In this document: piece by piece, positions 34,745-43,109 of the stretch | Layout of the letters: the number at the start of each line of letters is the position of its first letter | Position numbering within the stretch: position 1 is the first letter of the stretch | From: DATMTS01 sp035564555 | GTDB taxonomy: Bacteria > Actinomycetota > Actinomycetes > Actinomycetales > Microbacteriaceae | Assembly (NCBI GenBank): GCA_035564555.1 | Contig: DATMTS010000093.1 | Coordinates: forward strand, 1-64,000 | DNA: 64,000 bases | Direction of reading: 5' to 3' | Made by a program: the position numbers and the translations under genes | Notes under the pieces: model-generated | Database searches by the model: none | What the model was told of the DNA's origin: nothing | What the model saw: the letters and a program-made list of their open reading frames with translations, nothing else

Positions 34745-35524
34745 TCATCGGTCCCCCACCCGCAGGGCGCCGCGATGCAGGCGGTGCGGTGCTGCCTGCG
34801 CGACGGGCTTGATCAGGATCAGGTCGAGATCGACGTGCCCCGGTCGCTCCAACGCGTCCACGATCGTGACGGCGATGTCTTCGGCGGTGAGCGGCTCGGG
34901 CACGTCGGCGTAGACGGCATCCGCACGCTCTTTGTCGCCGCCGAATCTGAGCAGCGAGAACTCCTCGGTACGCACCAGGCCGGGAGCGACCTCGATGACA
35001 CGGATCGGTTCGCCGTTGAGTTCGAGCCGGAGAACCTCGGTCATCGCGTGCTCCGCGAACTTCGCGGCGTTGTATCCGCCACCGCCGGCGTACGCGACGT
35101 GTCCCGCGATGGAGGTGAGGTTGAGGATGTCGGCATGCCCGGTCTCGGCCGCTCCGTCGCGGAGCAGAGGCAGCAGCGCCGAGATCATGCGCTTGGCGCC
35201 CAGCACGTTCACCTCGAACATCCAACGCCAGTCGTCGATCTCGGAGACCTCGACGCTCTCCAGACCGCGCGCGCCCCCCGCGTTGTTCACCAATGCGTGC
35301 ACGCCGCCGGTGTCGGCCAGATGTTCACGAAGAGCATCGACGTCGCTCTGCTGTGTGACGTCGGCCTCGAACACGTCGGCGCCGGTCTGCTCGGCGAGCG
35401 CACGCAACCGGTCGCCGCGGCGCGCGACTCCGACGACATCCCACCCCCGCTCGGCGAACAACCGGGCACTCGCCGCACCGATCCCGGAACTGGCACCGGT
35501 CACCACAACACGTCGCTTCGTCAT
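34745..35524 (-). CDS. NADP-dependent short-chain dehydrogenase (YdfG-like)
   Basis: A 259-residue classical SDR with TGASSGIGAASARLFAERG (about 9-27), an Arg-rich cofactor site (GVARRGDRLRAL) favouring NADP(H), NNAGGARG, catalytic Ser in LNLTSIAGHVA and Tyr-x3-Lys as YNAAK. VAPGLVRTEEF and the length fit the serine/3-hydroxy acid dehydrogenase (YdfG) subgroup. GGAGGA lies directly before the ATG. Substrate not determined. Confidence 0.88.
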   Translation of the reverse strand: MTKRRVVVTGASSGIGAASARLFAERGWDVVGVARRGDRLRALAEQTGADVFEADVTQQSDVDALREHLADTGGVHALVNNAGGARGLESVEVSEIDDWRWMFEVNVLGAKRMISALLPLLRDGAAETGHADILNLTSIAGHVAYAGGGGYNAAKFAEHAMTEVLRLELNGEPIRVIEVAPGLVRTEEFSLLRFGGDKERADAVYADVPEPLTAEDIAVTIVDALERPGHVDLDLILIKPVAQAAPHRLHRGALRVGDR

Positions 35525-35583
35525 TCCTCCATTCTGCCCGCCCCCGCGGGGCCGCTGACGGTTACGCCGTATTGCACCCTTCG

Positions 35584-35612
35584 TTGCCGTGCCCGCCGAC
35601 CGTGCCTAGCCT
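35584..35612 (+). promoter_or_regulatory. metY: Promoter of metY (TTGCCG-17-TAGCCT)
   Basis: A -35 hexamer TTGCCG (35584-35589) and a -10 hexamer TAGCCT (35607-35612) are separated by exactly 17 nt. Transcription would start near 35619, giving a leader of about 48 nt to metY. Confidence 0.6.
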
Positions 35613-35624
35613 CATAGACAAGCA

Positions 35625-35639
35625 CGGCGTCAGACGCCG
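35625..35639 (+). promoter_or_regulatory. Small hairpin at the 5' end of the metY leader
   Basis: CGGCGT-CAG-ACGCCG forms a 6-bp GC-rich stem with a 3-nt loop a few bases after the predicted start site. It may stabilise the mRNA or take part in regulation; it is too small to be a known SAM riboswitch. Confidence 0.35.
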
Positions 35640-35667
35640 ACCCCGAAGCAACAAGCCAGGAGACACA

Positions 35668-36999
35668 ATGAGCGACGCCGAGAAGTGGCAGTTCGAAACC
35701 AAGCAGATCCACTCCGGTGCTGCGCCCGACCCCGTGACCAACGCACGCGCGACGCCCATCTACCAGACCACCTCCTACGTGTTCAACAACTCGGACCACG
35801 CGAAGAACCTCTTCGCGCTCGCCGAGTTCGGCAACATCTACACGCGCATCCAGAACCCGACGCAGGCCGTCGTCGAAGAGCGCGTCGCCGCGCTCGAGGG
35901 CGGCACGGGCGCGCTGCTCGTCGCCTCCGGCCAGGCTGCCGAGACGTTCGCCGTGCTGAACATCGCGCAGGCCGGCGACCACATCGTCTCCTCCAGCTCG
36001 ATCTACGGCGGAACGTACAACCTGTTCAAGTACACCCTCGCCAAGCTCGGCATCGAGACCACGTTCGTCGAGAACCAGGATGACGCCGAGGAGTGGCGTC
36101 GTGCCGTGCGCCCGAACACGAAGCTGTTCTTCGCCGAGACCGTAGGCAACCCGAAGATCAACGTGCTCGACATCGAGACCGTCGCCGGCATCGCGCACGA
36201 CAACGGCCTGCCGCTGATCGTGGACAACACGATCGCCACGCCGTACCTGATCCGCCCGTTCGAGCACGGCGCCGACATCATCGTGCACTCGGCGACGAAG
36301 TTCCTCGGCGGCCACGGCACCACGATCGGCGGCGTGATCGTCGACGGCGGCCACTTCGAGTGGTCGAAGAACGTCGAGAAGTTCCCCGGTCTGACCGAGC
36401 CCGACCCGTCGTACCACGGGGCGAGCTACACGGCTGCGGTCGGCGACGGCCTGGCGTACATCATCAAGGCCCGCGTGCAGTTGCTGCGCGACCTGGGTGC
36501 CGCGATCGCCCCGATCAGCGCCTGGCTGCTGGTCCAGGGCATCGAGACGCTTTCACTTCGCGTCGAGCGGCACGTACAGAACGCGCAGGAGATCGCCGAG
36601 TTCCTGGAGAGCCACCCCGACGTGGCATCCGTCAACTACTCCGGCCTGCCCACCAGCCCGTGGTACGCCGCCGCCAACAAGTACGCCCCCAAGGGCGTCG
36701 GCGCCGTGCTGTCGTTCGAGCTCAAAGGCGGTGTCGAAGCGGGGCGCGCCCTGGTCGACAACCTCTCCCTGTTCAGCCACCTCGCGAACATCGGAGACGT
36801 GCGCTCGCTGGTCATCCACCCGGCGTCGACGACGCACTCGCAGCTCACCCCGGAGCAGCAGCTCACCGCCGGCGTCACGCCCGGCCTGGTGCGCCTCTCC
36901 GTCGGGCTGGAGAACGTCGACGACCTGAAGGCCGACCTCGAGGCGGGGCTGGCGGCAGCCCGCGCCGTCGCAGACGAGCAGGCAGACGTCACCGCGTAA
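35668..36999 (+). CDS. metY: O-acetylhomoserine sulfhydrylase (aminocarboxypropyltransferase)
   Basis: PLP enzyme of the Cys/Met-metabolism family that makes homocysteine directly from O-acetylhomoserine and sulfide. The 443-residue length and FNNSDHAKNLFALAEFGNIY, IQNPTQAVVEERVAALEGG identify MetY rather than the shorter MetB. The PLP lysine is Lys211 in VHSATKFLGGHG. The ATG follows AGGAG by 6-7 nt. metX, which makes its substrate, lies 165 nt downstream on the same strand, separated by a large hairpin. Confidence 0.96.
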   Translation: MSDAEKWQFETKQIHSGAAPDPVTNARATPIYQTTSYVFNNSDHAKNLFALAEFGNIYTRIQNPTQAVVEERVAALEGGTGALLVASGQAAETFAVLNIAQAGDHIVSSSSIYGGTYNLFKYTLAKLGIETTFVENQDDAEEWRRAVRPNTKLFFAETVGNPKINVLDIETVAGIAHDNGLPLIVDNTIATPYLIRPFEHGADIIVHSATKFLGGHGTTIGGVIVDGGHFEWSKNVEKFPGLTEPDPSYHGASYTAAVGDGLAYIIKARVQLLRDLGAAIAPISAWLLVQGIETLSLRVERHVQNAQEIAEFLESHPDVASVNYSGLPTSPWYAAANKYAPKGVGAVLSFELKGGVEAGRALVDNLSLFSHLANIGDVRSLVIHPASTTHSQLTPEQQLTAGVTPGLVRLSVGLENVDDLKADLEAGLAAARAVADEQADVTA

Positions 37000-37032
37000 T
37001 CCACGCGCCGGGTGCAGATCCGGCACACACTC

Positions 37033-37088
37033 GAGGTGCGGACTTCGGCCCCCGGAACACCGGTTCCAGCGGCCGAAGTCCGCACCTC
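37033..37088. terminator. 18-bp perfect inverted repeat between metY and metX
   Basis: GAGGTGCGGACTTCGGCC (37033-37050) is repeated in perfect inverse at 37071-37088. The 20-nt loop itself holds the inner palindrome GGAAC/GTTCC. The RNA would form a very stable hairpin 34 nt after the metY stop. No U-run follows, so termination is likely but not certain; it may also be a dispersed repeat. Confidence 0.6.
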
Positions 37089-37164
37089 ACGCGTTCAGCG
37101 CCCGCGATCGCGGTCACGTAACATGGCGGGGCGGATGCTTCGGCACGGGCAGAATTGAAGTCCT

Positions 37165-38370
37165 ATGGAGTGGCAGACATCCGCGGACACGGCGCCGTCG
37201 AGTTTCATCACCGATGCGCAGGTGCGATCGCTCAAGGGCAAGCCCCCCGCCAGCGGCGCATGGCGGGAGTCCGACGAGGTCGGCGCACGGCGCTTCGCCG
37301 GCGTCGGGCCGTTCCGCTTCGAGAACGGCGACTCGCTGCCTTTCGTCCGAGTCGCCTACGAGACCTGGGGTGAGCTCTCGCCCGCGGCCGACAACGCCGT
37401 GCTCGTGCTTCATGCCCTCACCGGCGACAGCCACGCGGCCGGCGCTGCCGGCCCAGGGCATCCGACCCCCGGCTGGTGGAACGAGATCATCGGCCCCTCC
37501 CTGGCGATCGACACCGACAAGTGGTTCGTCGTCGTTCCGAACATGCTGGGCGGATGCCAGGGCACGACCGGCCCAGCCTCGCTCGCTCCGGACGGAGCCG
37601 AATGGGGCCCACGCTTCCCGTTCACCACGATCCGCGATCAGGTCGCCGCGCAGTCGGCGCTGGCCGACCACCTCGGCATCCGGCGCTGGGCGGCGGTCGT
37701 GGGCGGCTCGATGGGCGGCATGCAGGCCCTGGAGTGGGCGGTCTCGATGCCGGAGCGTGTGGAGCGGCTCGCGGTCATCGCCGCGCCTCCCGTCACGACG
37801 GCGGACCAGATCGCGCTGAACTCGGTGCAGATCGAAGCGGTGCGCACCGACCCGCTGTTCCGGGCCGGGTACTACTACGAGGCGGGCGACGGCGACGGTC
37901 CGCATCGCGGCCTCGCGCTTGCGCGGCGCATGGCGCTGCTGAACTATCGCAGTCCCGGGGAGTTGAACGGCCGGTTCGGCGGCGCCTGGCAGAGCGAGAT
38001 AAGCCCCCTCGGAGCGGGCGGCCGATTCGCCGTCGAGTCGTATCTCGACTTCCACGGCAACAAGTTCACGAGGCGATTCGACGCCAACAGCTATATCACG
38101 CTTGTTGAAGCGATGAACTCGCACGATGTCGGCCGAGGGCGCGGCGGAGTGGCGGCAGCCCTTTCCCGCGTGACCGCGTCCACCCTGGTCGTCGGCATCG
38201 ACAGCGACCGGCTGTTCCCCGTCGACGGCCAGCGCGTAATCGCTCAGGAGTTGCCGCGCAGCGTCTCCGGGCCGGAACCGGTCGTGATGCACTCCCCTTT
38301 CGGGCACGACGGTTTCCTGATCGAGAACGAGTTGGTCGGCTCGCAACTGAGGGAACTTCTCGCCCGATGA
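37165..38370 (+). CDS. metX: Homoserine O-acetyltransferase
   Basis: Alpha/beta-hydrolase enzyme that acetylates homoserine with acetyl-CoA, the first methionine-specific step. The 401-residue protein has the nucleophile Ser182 in VVGGSMGGMQALEWA, the LTGDSHAAG region, and the catalytic His in the C-terminal GHDGFLIENE. MLGGCQGTTGP is a MetX signature. It follows metY on the same strand. Confidence 0.95.
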   Translation: MEWQTSADTAPSSFITDAQVRSLKGKPPASGAWRESDEVGARRFAGVGPFRFENGDSLPFVRVAYETWGELSPAADNAVLVLHALTGDSHAAGAAGPGHPTPGWWNEIIGPSLAIDTDKWFVVVPNMLGGCQGTTGPASLAPDGAEWGPRFPFTTIRDQVAAQSALADHLGIRRWAAVVGGSMGGMQALEWAVSMPERVERLAVIAAPPVTTADQIALNSVQIEAVRTDPLFRAGYYYEAGDGDGPHRGLALARRMALLNYRSPGELNGRFGGAWQSEISPLGAGGRFAVESYLDFHGNKFTRRFDANSYITLVEAMNSHDVGRGRGGVAAALSRVTASTLVVGIDSDRLFPVDGQRVIAQELPRSVSGPEPVVMHSPFGHDGFLIENELVGSQLRELLAR

Positions 38371-38458
38371 TCCGCGTCCCCCGTGCGCGGGGTGGACGAC
38401 GTGTCCTAATCTGAAGTAATTGCCGCACCGGCAATGCCGCACCGAGACCGGAGGCAGC

Positions 38459-39625
38459 ATGTCGCCCGTGATGAAGCAGCGAGATCGCCTGCTCACGGCT
38501 ACCTCGCGCAGCATGGGCCTGCCGACGGTCGTCGCGTCGCTGGTCTGCGTGAGCCTGCCCGGTGCACTGCCCTTCCCGGTCACGTACCTCGTCACGGCGT
38601 TGCTTCTGCTGCTGGCGGCCGCGGGCTACTACCTGCTGCGCCCCGGCGGGTCGCGACTGTGGATCGTGGCGCCGATCGTCGGAGGCCTCGGCGCTATCCT
38701 CACCATCGGTATATGGGGAGGCGCCGCGAACGAGGCATCGTCCAGTGCCGTCGCTATCATCGCCGGGGGCGTGCTCGGCGCGGCGGCGCTCGTGCTCACC
38801 ACGAGTCCGCGGCGCATCGTGCTGCTCTGCGCGGGATTCGCGGCATCCGTCGCGGCGGTGACCTTCACACAGCTCGACGGCGACGGCGACCTGCTGCGCC
38901 CGCTCGCGCTGACACTGTGCGGCTGGTCGTTCGCCTTCGTCGTCTCACGCTGGATCAGCCGCATCGTGCCCCGCACGGTGCGGCGCATCGCGAACATGTC
39001 CGGCGCATACCGCGCCGAGCGCCAGGCCAGCGAGCAGGAGGCACGTCGACGACAGGGCGCCCGCCTGTTGCACGACACCGTCTTGGCGACGCTCACCCTG
39101 CTCGCACATTCCGGCCGTGGTGTCGGTGCCGAGGCGTTGCGCGAGCAGGCCGGCGAGGATGCCGTGCTGCTACGACAGTTGCGGATGGGACAGACTCCCG
39201 ACCCGGTGGCATCCGGCGACTACAAGTTGCGGCCCGTCATCGAGTCGACGTTGGGTAACACGCTGGAATCGGTCAAGCAGCGCTTTCGCCGGATGGGGCT
39301 CGAGGTCGCGTGGCACGGCACAGGTCACGTGCTGCTTCCCAGCGATCGTTTGGATGCCTTCCTGCTGGCGCTCGCCGAGTGCCTGGAGAACGTGCGCCGG
39401 CATTCCGGAGTCGAGGAGGCGCACGTCACGATCACCGACGACGAAGACACGGTGCGCGCGATGGTCACGGATTCGGGGGTCGGATTCGATCTGCAGAGCA
39501 TCGAACCCGGCAGGCTCGGTTTCACGGAATCGATCGTGGCCCGACTGCGTGATGTCGGCGGTAACGCCAGGTTGTTCTCCTCACCCGGCAGCGGAACGAC
39601 GGTGGTGCTGGAGGTGCCGAAATGA
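38459..39625 (+). CDS. Membrane sensor histidine kinase (NarL-type partner)
   Basis: A 388-residue kinase with about six hydrophobic segments in residues 20-170 and very short outside loops, so it probably senses within the membrane. The dimerisation/phosphoacceptor helix is RRRQGARLLHDTVLATLTLL, with His205 the likely phosphorylated residue (HisKA_3 pattern). The HATPase part has the N-box ECLENVRRHSG, the G1 box VTDSGVGFDLQ and the G2-like SSPGSGTTVVLEVP. GGAGG precedes the ATG. Its stop overlaps the next gene (ATGA), and a LuxR-type regulator follows. Confidence 0.88.
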   Translation: MSPVMKQRDRLLTATSRSMGLPTVVASLVCVSLPGALPFPVTYLVTALLLLLAAAGYYLLRPGGSRLWIVAPIVGGLGAILTIGIWGGAANEASSSAVAIIAGGVLGAAALVLTTSPRRIVLLCAGFAASVAAVTFTQLDGDGDLLRPLALTLCGWSFAFVVSRWISRIVPRTVRRIANMSGAYRAERQASEQEARRRQGARLLHDTVLATLTLLAHSGRGVGAEALREQAGEDAVLLRQLRMGQTPDPVASGDYKLRPVIESTLGNTLESVKQRFRRMGLEVAWHGTGHVLLPSDRLDAFLLALAECLENVRRHSGVEEAHVTITDDEDTVRAMVTDSGVGFDLQSIEPGRLGFTESIVARLRDVGGNARLFSSPGSGTTVVLEVPK

Positions 39626-40767
39626 GCGGCCGGTTCTCCCACCCGCGACCGGGTGTCACCGGCGTCGGTCCGCTGTGGCTCGGGCTGAACATCGCCGCGG
39701 ACATCGTCATCGCCTTCGGCCTGCTCAGCTTTCTCATCGACCTCCCCGGCTACCCGCGGATCTGGTTCAGCGCGGCCGCCTGGGTCGTGCTGCTCGGCGT
39801 CGCCGTGACCGTGCAGCTCGTGGAGATGCGGCGGGCACGGCCTGCCGCGAGGCGGCTCACGCCGTTCCTGGCCGCCTGCGCCGTCGTCGTCGCATTGGAC
39901 CTGATGGGCGTATGGCGAGGCGACACGGCCGGTCCGTACCCGGCGGCCGCGGCCGCCGTCGGCGGTTTGCTGCTGCTGGCCGCCCCCTACCGACCCTCGC
40001 GTGACATCCTGATCGCCGCCGGAGCGCTGTGCGTCGTGCTCGTCGGCTACTTCTTGTTGACGGTCGATGCCGACGGTCTCGCTCTCGGACCGCGCGTGCT
40101 GGTGCTCGCGCTGGCGGGCGTGCCGGCGATCGTCGGCACATCCGTCGCCCGCGGCTACCGCGCGATCGTGCAGGTGCAATCCGATCTCGCCCAGGCCCAG
40201 AGCGCGTCGCACACCGGCGACGCGCTCGGCATGCTCGCGTCGGAGCAGTTGGCCCGACTCGACCTCGCCGCCGAGCGCATGCTCGACGACGTGGCCATGC
40301 AGCGCATCGAGCTGCCGCTGGACGACGAGACGGCGGAACAGGCCGCCGCACTGGCGACTCAGCTTCGGCTGCATCTGATCGAGGACCGCAAGCTGTCGTG
40401 GCTGTATCACGCGGTCACCGAGTCGACGGTACTCGACCCGATCGTCACCGTCTCCGACACCGAAGGACTCGCGGCCTCGCTGGGCGCCGCCCAACGCGAC
40501 GGCCTGTTCAGCGCCCTCTGGCTCCTGGTCGGAGACGTCGACCGGCCGAACGGTCCCGTCGGCGTCACCCTCTCCCGGCCGTCGTCCGGCATGTCACGAG
40601 TGCACGAGGTCCTGATCACGATCGAGGCTGCTGGTGTGCCGTACCGGCGCGTCGACCCCGCGACGTGGCAAGCTATCTCACGAGTCGGGAGACACACGCG
40701 AAGCAGCAACGGGACGACGATGCTCATCGAGATCGACTGCATCCCCGACACGTCCGCCGACCGTTGA
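39622..40767 (+). CDS. Membrane protein resembling a degenerate histidine kinase
   Basis: A 381-residue protein with about five to six hydrophobic segments (LWLGLNIAADIVIAFGLLSF; WVVLLGVAVTVQLVEM; AAAAVGGLLLLAA; LIAAGALCVVLVGYFLL) and a cytoplasmic C-terminal half. That half is arranged like a kinase (a long Ala/Leu/Glu helix ARLDLAAERMLDDVAMQRIE, then an alpha/beta part), but I see no phosphoacceptor His block, N-box or glycine-rich ATP lid. It is coupled to the kinase gene by ATGA and followed by the regulator, so it likely works with them. Function unknown. Confidence 0.7.
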   Translation: MSGRFSHPRPGVTGVGPLWLGLNIAADIVIAFGLLSFLIDLPGYPRIWFSAAAWVVLLGVAVTVQLVEMRRARPAARRLTPFLAACAVVVALDLMGVWRGDTAGPYPAAAAAVGGLLLLAAPYRPSRDILIAAGALCVVLVGYFLLTVDADGLALGPRVLVLALAGVPAIVGTSVARGYRAIVQVQSDLAQAQSASHTGDALGMLASEQLARLDLAAERMLDDVAMQRIELPLDDETAEQAAALATQLRLHLIEDRKLSWLYHAVTESTVLDPIVTVSDTEGLAASLGAAQRDGLFSALWLLVGDVDRPNGPVGVTLSRPSSGMSRVHEVLITIEAAGVPYRRVDPATWQAISRVGRHTRSSNGTTMLIEIDCIPDTSADR

Positions 40768-40784
40768 CAGGCAAGGATCATCAG

Positions 40785-41441
40785 GTGACCGATACATCGA
40801 AGCCGATCAGAATCGCAATCGTCGACGACCACCGGATGCTCCTCGGTGCTCTCACCCAGTGGATCCGCTCCGTCGCCGACGACATCGACATGGTGGCAGC
40901 TGTGGCATCCTGGCCGGAATTGCTGACCCATCCGGCGTTCCCCGTGGATGTCGTGCTGCTCGACCTCGACCTCAAGGACAACATCCCGGTCTCCTTGAAA
41001 CTGCAGGCGTTGAAGACCACCGGCGTCAAGACGGTGCTGATGAGCACGTACTCCGAACCGCCGGTCGTACGCGAGGCGCTCAACTCGGGAGCACTGGGAT
41101 ACCTCGTGAAGAGCGAGGACGCCGAGATGATCGTCGAGGCGATCCGGGCCGCCGCAGCGGGCGAGTCGTTCATCTCCGCCGAACTCGACCTGGCGCTCAG
41201 CCAGCAGGAGGCATCCGGCGCGCCGAAGCTCAGCGCACAGGAGCGCCGGGTGATGGCCCTGTACGGCGCGGGCGAACCGGTCAAGGCTGTCGCGTTCAAG
41301 CTCGGAATCTCCGACGAGACGGCGAAGAGCTACCTCAAGCGCATCCGGGAGAAGTACCGCATCGCCGGCTACGACGTGGGAACGAAGGTGGCGCTGCGAA
41401 AGCGCGCCATCCAAGACGGCATCCTGCTGCAGAACGACTGA
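40785..41441 (+). CDS. NarL/LuxR-type response regulator
   Basis: A 218-residue regulator: receiver domain with the acidic pair Asp14-Asp15 (AIVDDHRM), the phospho-acceptor Asp60 (VDVVLLDLDL), the Thr/Ser switch in VLMSTYS and Lys in LGYLVKSED; then a C-terminal helix-turn-helix (LSAQERRVMALYGAG, KAVAFKLGISDETAKSYLKR). AAGGA lies 7 nt before the GTG start. It is 17 nt downstream of the degenerate partner and completes the signalling operon. Confidence 0.92.
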   Translation: MTDTSKPIRIAIVDDHRMLLGALTQWIRSVADDIDMVAAVASWPELLTHPAFPVDVVLLDLDLKDNIPVSLKLQALKTTGVKTVLMSTYSEPPVVREALNSGALGYLVKSEDAEMIVEAIRAAAAGESFISAELDLALSQQEASGAPKLSAQERRVMALYGAGEPVKAVAFKLGISDETAKSYLKRIREKYRIAGYDVGTKVALRKRAIQDGILLQND

Positions 41442-41470
41442 TAGCGGCGCCTCCGGCGCACAATGCGGCT

Positions 41471-42742
41471 TCAGGCCCGTTCGACGACCCGGATCGCGGC
41501 CGAGTTCAATGGGATGCCGCGGCGTCGGCGTGCTGAATCGATGGCGAAGGTCGCGCATGCCAGGGCGAGCCCGAAGGCGCTGAGCACGACGCCTACCCAC
41601 ACCGGCGCCAGGTAGCCGAGGCCGGCTGCGATCGCGGCCCCGCCGAGGTAGGCGCCGAACGCGTTGCCGATGTTCAGTGCGGAATGGTTGAGGGCGGCGG
41701 CGATCGACTGGCTGTCGTGCGCGACATCCATCAGACGGGTCTGGACGGCGGGCGAGATCGCCGCCGACGCCGCCCCGACCAGGAAGACCCCGACACCCAG
41801 CGCCGCGGCCGTCCGGCCGAACAGCGCGACGCAGACCAGCGCCGCGATGAGCAGCACGAAGAACGACAGCATCGTGCGCGCTACGCTCCGGTCGGCCATC
41901 CAGCCGCCGACCGCGTTGCCGAGCGTCATGCCCAAGCCGCACACCACGAGCACGAGCGGGACTGCGCCCGGCGGCAGCCGGGTCACGTCCGTCACGATCG
42001 GCGCGATGTAGGTGTAGAGCGCGAACAGGCCGCCGAAGCCGATCGCGCCGATGCCCAGCGCGAACCAGACCTGCAGACGGGTGAATGCTCGCAACTCGCG
42101 CCGGATCGTCGCGGCCGGATTCCCTGCTTGCAGCGGCACGGCCAGCAGCACGGCCACGAAAGTCAAGGCGAAGAATGCTGCGACGACGAGATAGGCCGCG
42201 CGCCAGCCCGACTGCTGGCCGATCCACGTGACCGCGGGAACACCGATCACGTTGGCGATCGACAACCCGGAGAGCACGAAGGCCACGCCCCGTCCGCGCT
42301 TGCCGGGTCCCATCAAGGATGCGGCGACCAGCGATGCGATTCCGAAGTACGCGCCGTGCGGAAGACCGCACACGAACCGGGCGAGCAGCACCAGACCGAA
42401 GGTCGGCGCGATCGCGGCGGCGACGGTACCGACCGTGAACGTGATGAGCAGCACCAGCAGCAGCGACTTGCGTGGGAAGCGGGCGGCCGCAGCGGCGATG
42501 GTGGGAGCGCCGACGACCACCCCGAGCGCGTAGGCCGAGATGATCCAGCCTGCCTGGGCGTTCGCGTGCGCGGGAGCCTGGGCGTACAACTGCGGCAGCA
42601 GATCCTGGGCGATGTTCGGCAGCAGCCCCATCGCCACGAACTCGGTGATCCCGATGGCGAAGCCGCCCAGGGCCAGCGCGAGCAGGGCGACGCGGACGCG
42701 GGCCGGGGACAACGTCGGCGGCTCGTCGAGACGGGAGGGCAT
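41471..42742 (-). CDS. MFS transporter (drug/arabinose efflux AraJ-like)
   Basis: A 423-residue protein with 12 predicted membrane helices. GGFAIGITEFVAMGLLPNIAQ in the first helix and the motif CGLPHGAYFGIASLVAAS are signatures of the DHA1 (AraJ/CmlA/YdhP-type) family of efflux pumps. FPRKSLLLVLL after helix 2 is the loop 2-3 motif A region. It faces the response regulator gene tail-to-tail. The substrate is unknown. Confidence 0.9.
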   Translation of the reverse strand: MPSRLDEPPTLSPARVRVALLALALGGFAIGITEFVAMGLLPNIAQDLLPQLYAQAPAHANAQAGWIISAYALGVVVGAPTIAAAAARFPRKSLLLVLLITFTVGTVAAAIAPTFGLVLLARFVCGLPHGAYFGIASLVAASLMGPGKRGRGVAFVLSGLSIANVIGVPAVTWIGQQSGWRAAYLVVAAFFALTFVAVLLAVPLQAGNPAATIRRELRAFTRLQVWFALGIGAIGFGGLFALYTYIAPIVTDVTRLPPGAVPLVLVVCGLGMTLGNAVGGWMADRSVARTMLSFFVLLIAALVCVALFGRTAAALGVGVFLVGAASAAISPAVQTRLMDVAHDSQSIAAALNHSALNIGNAFGAYLGGAAIAAGLGYLAPVWVGVVLSAFGLALACATFAIDSARRRRGIPLNSAAIRVVERA

Positions 42743-42748
42743 GCGCTC

Positions 42749-42754
42749 AGCCTA
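42749..42754 (-). promoter_or_regulatory. -10 box of a probable leaderless promoter (MFS gene)
   Basis: TAGGCT on the minus strand ends 6 nt before the ATG at 42742. Confidence 0.45.
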
Positions 42755-42795
42755 AGCGCCCGCGGGCGCCTGGTCGAATCGATTCGACCCTTCTG

Positions 42796-43107
42796 TCAGC
42801 CGTCGCCGCGCGTCTGCAACGCCTGCTCGAGGCGCTCGACCTTGCCGGCCAATTCGCCCGTGCGGCCGGGCCGGATGTCGGCCTTGAGCACGAGGCTGAC
42901 CCGGTTGCCGAATTCTCCGACGGCCTCCGTCGCCCGCCGGATCACGTCGAAGACCTCGTCCCATTCACCCTCGATCGTGGTGAACATGGCGTCGGTGTGG
43001 TTCGGCAGCCCGGATGCACGCACGACTTCGACGGCCGCGGCGACGGCGTCGTGCACCGACCCCTCCGGATCGGAGACGCTGGGTGCGACTGAGAATGCGA
43101 CAAGCAT
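42796..43107 (-). CDS. Thiamine-binding protein (MTH1187/YkoF family)
   Basis: A 103-residue ferredoxin-like-fold protein of the MTH1187/DUF77 family, which binds thiamine. MLVAFSVAPSVSDPEGSVHD, ASGLPNHTDAMFTTIEGEW and NRVSLVLKADIRPGRTGEL are the family blocks. GAAGGAG lies 6 nt before the ATG. Its start is 2 nt from the stop of the membrane glycosyltransferase gene, so the two are co-transcribed without an obvious shared role. Confidence 0.9.
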   Translation of the reverse strand: MLVAFSVAPSVSDPEGSVHDAVAAAVEVVRASGLPNHTDAMFTTIEGEWDEVFDVIRRATEAVGEFGNRVSLVLKADIRPGRTGELAGKVERLEQALQTRGDG

Positions 43108-43109
43108 GG

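Noticed and set aside
35613..35667. SAM riboswitch in the metY leader
   Set aside because: The leader is only about 48 nt with one 6-bp hairpin and lacks the multi-helix cores of known SAM riboswitches.
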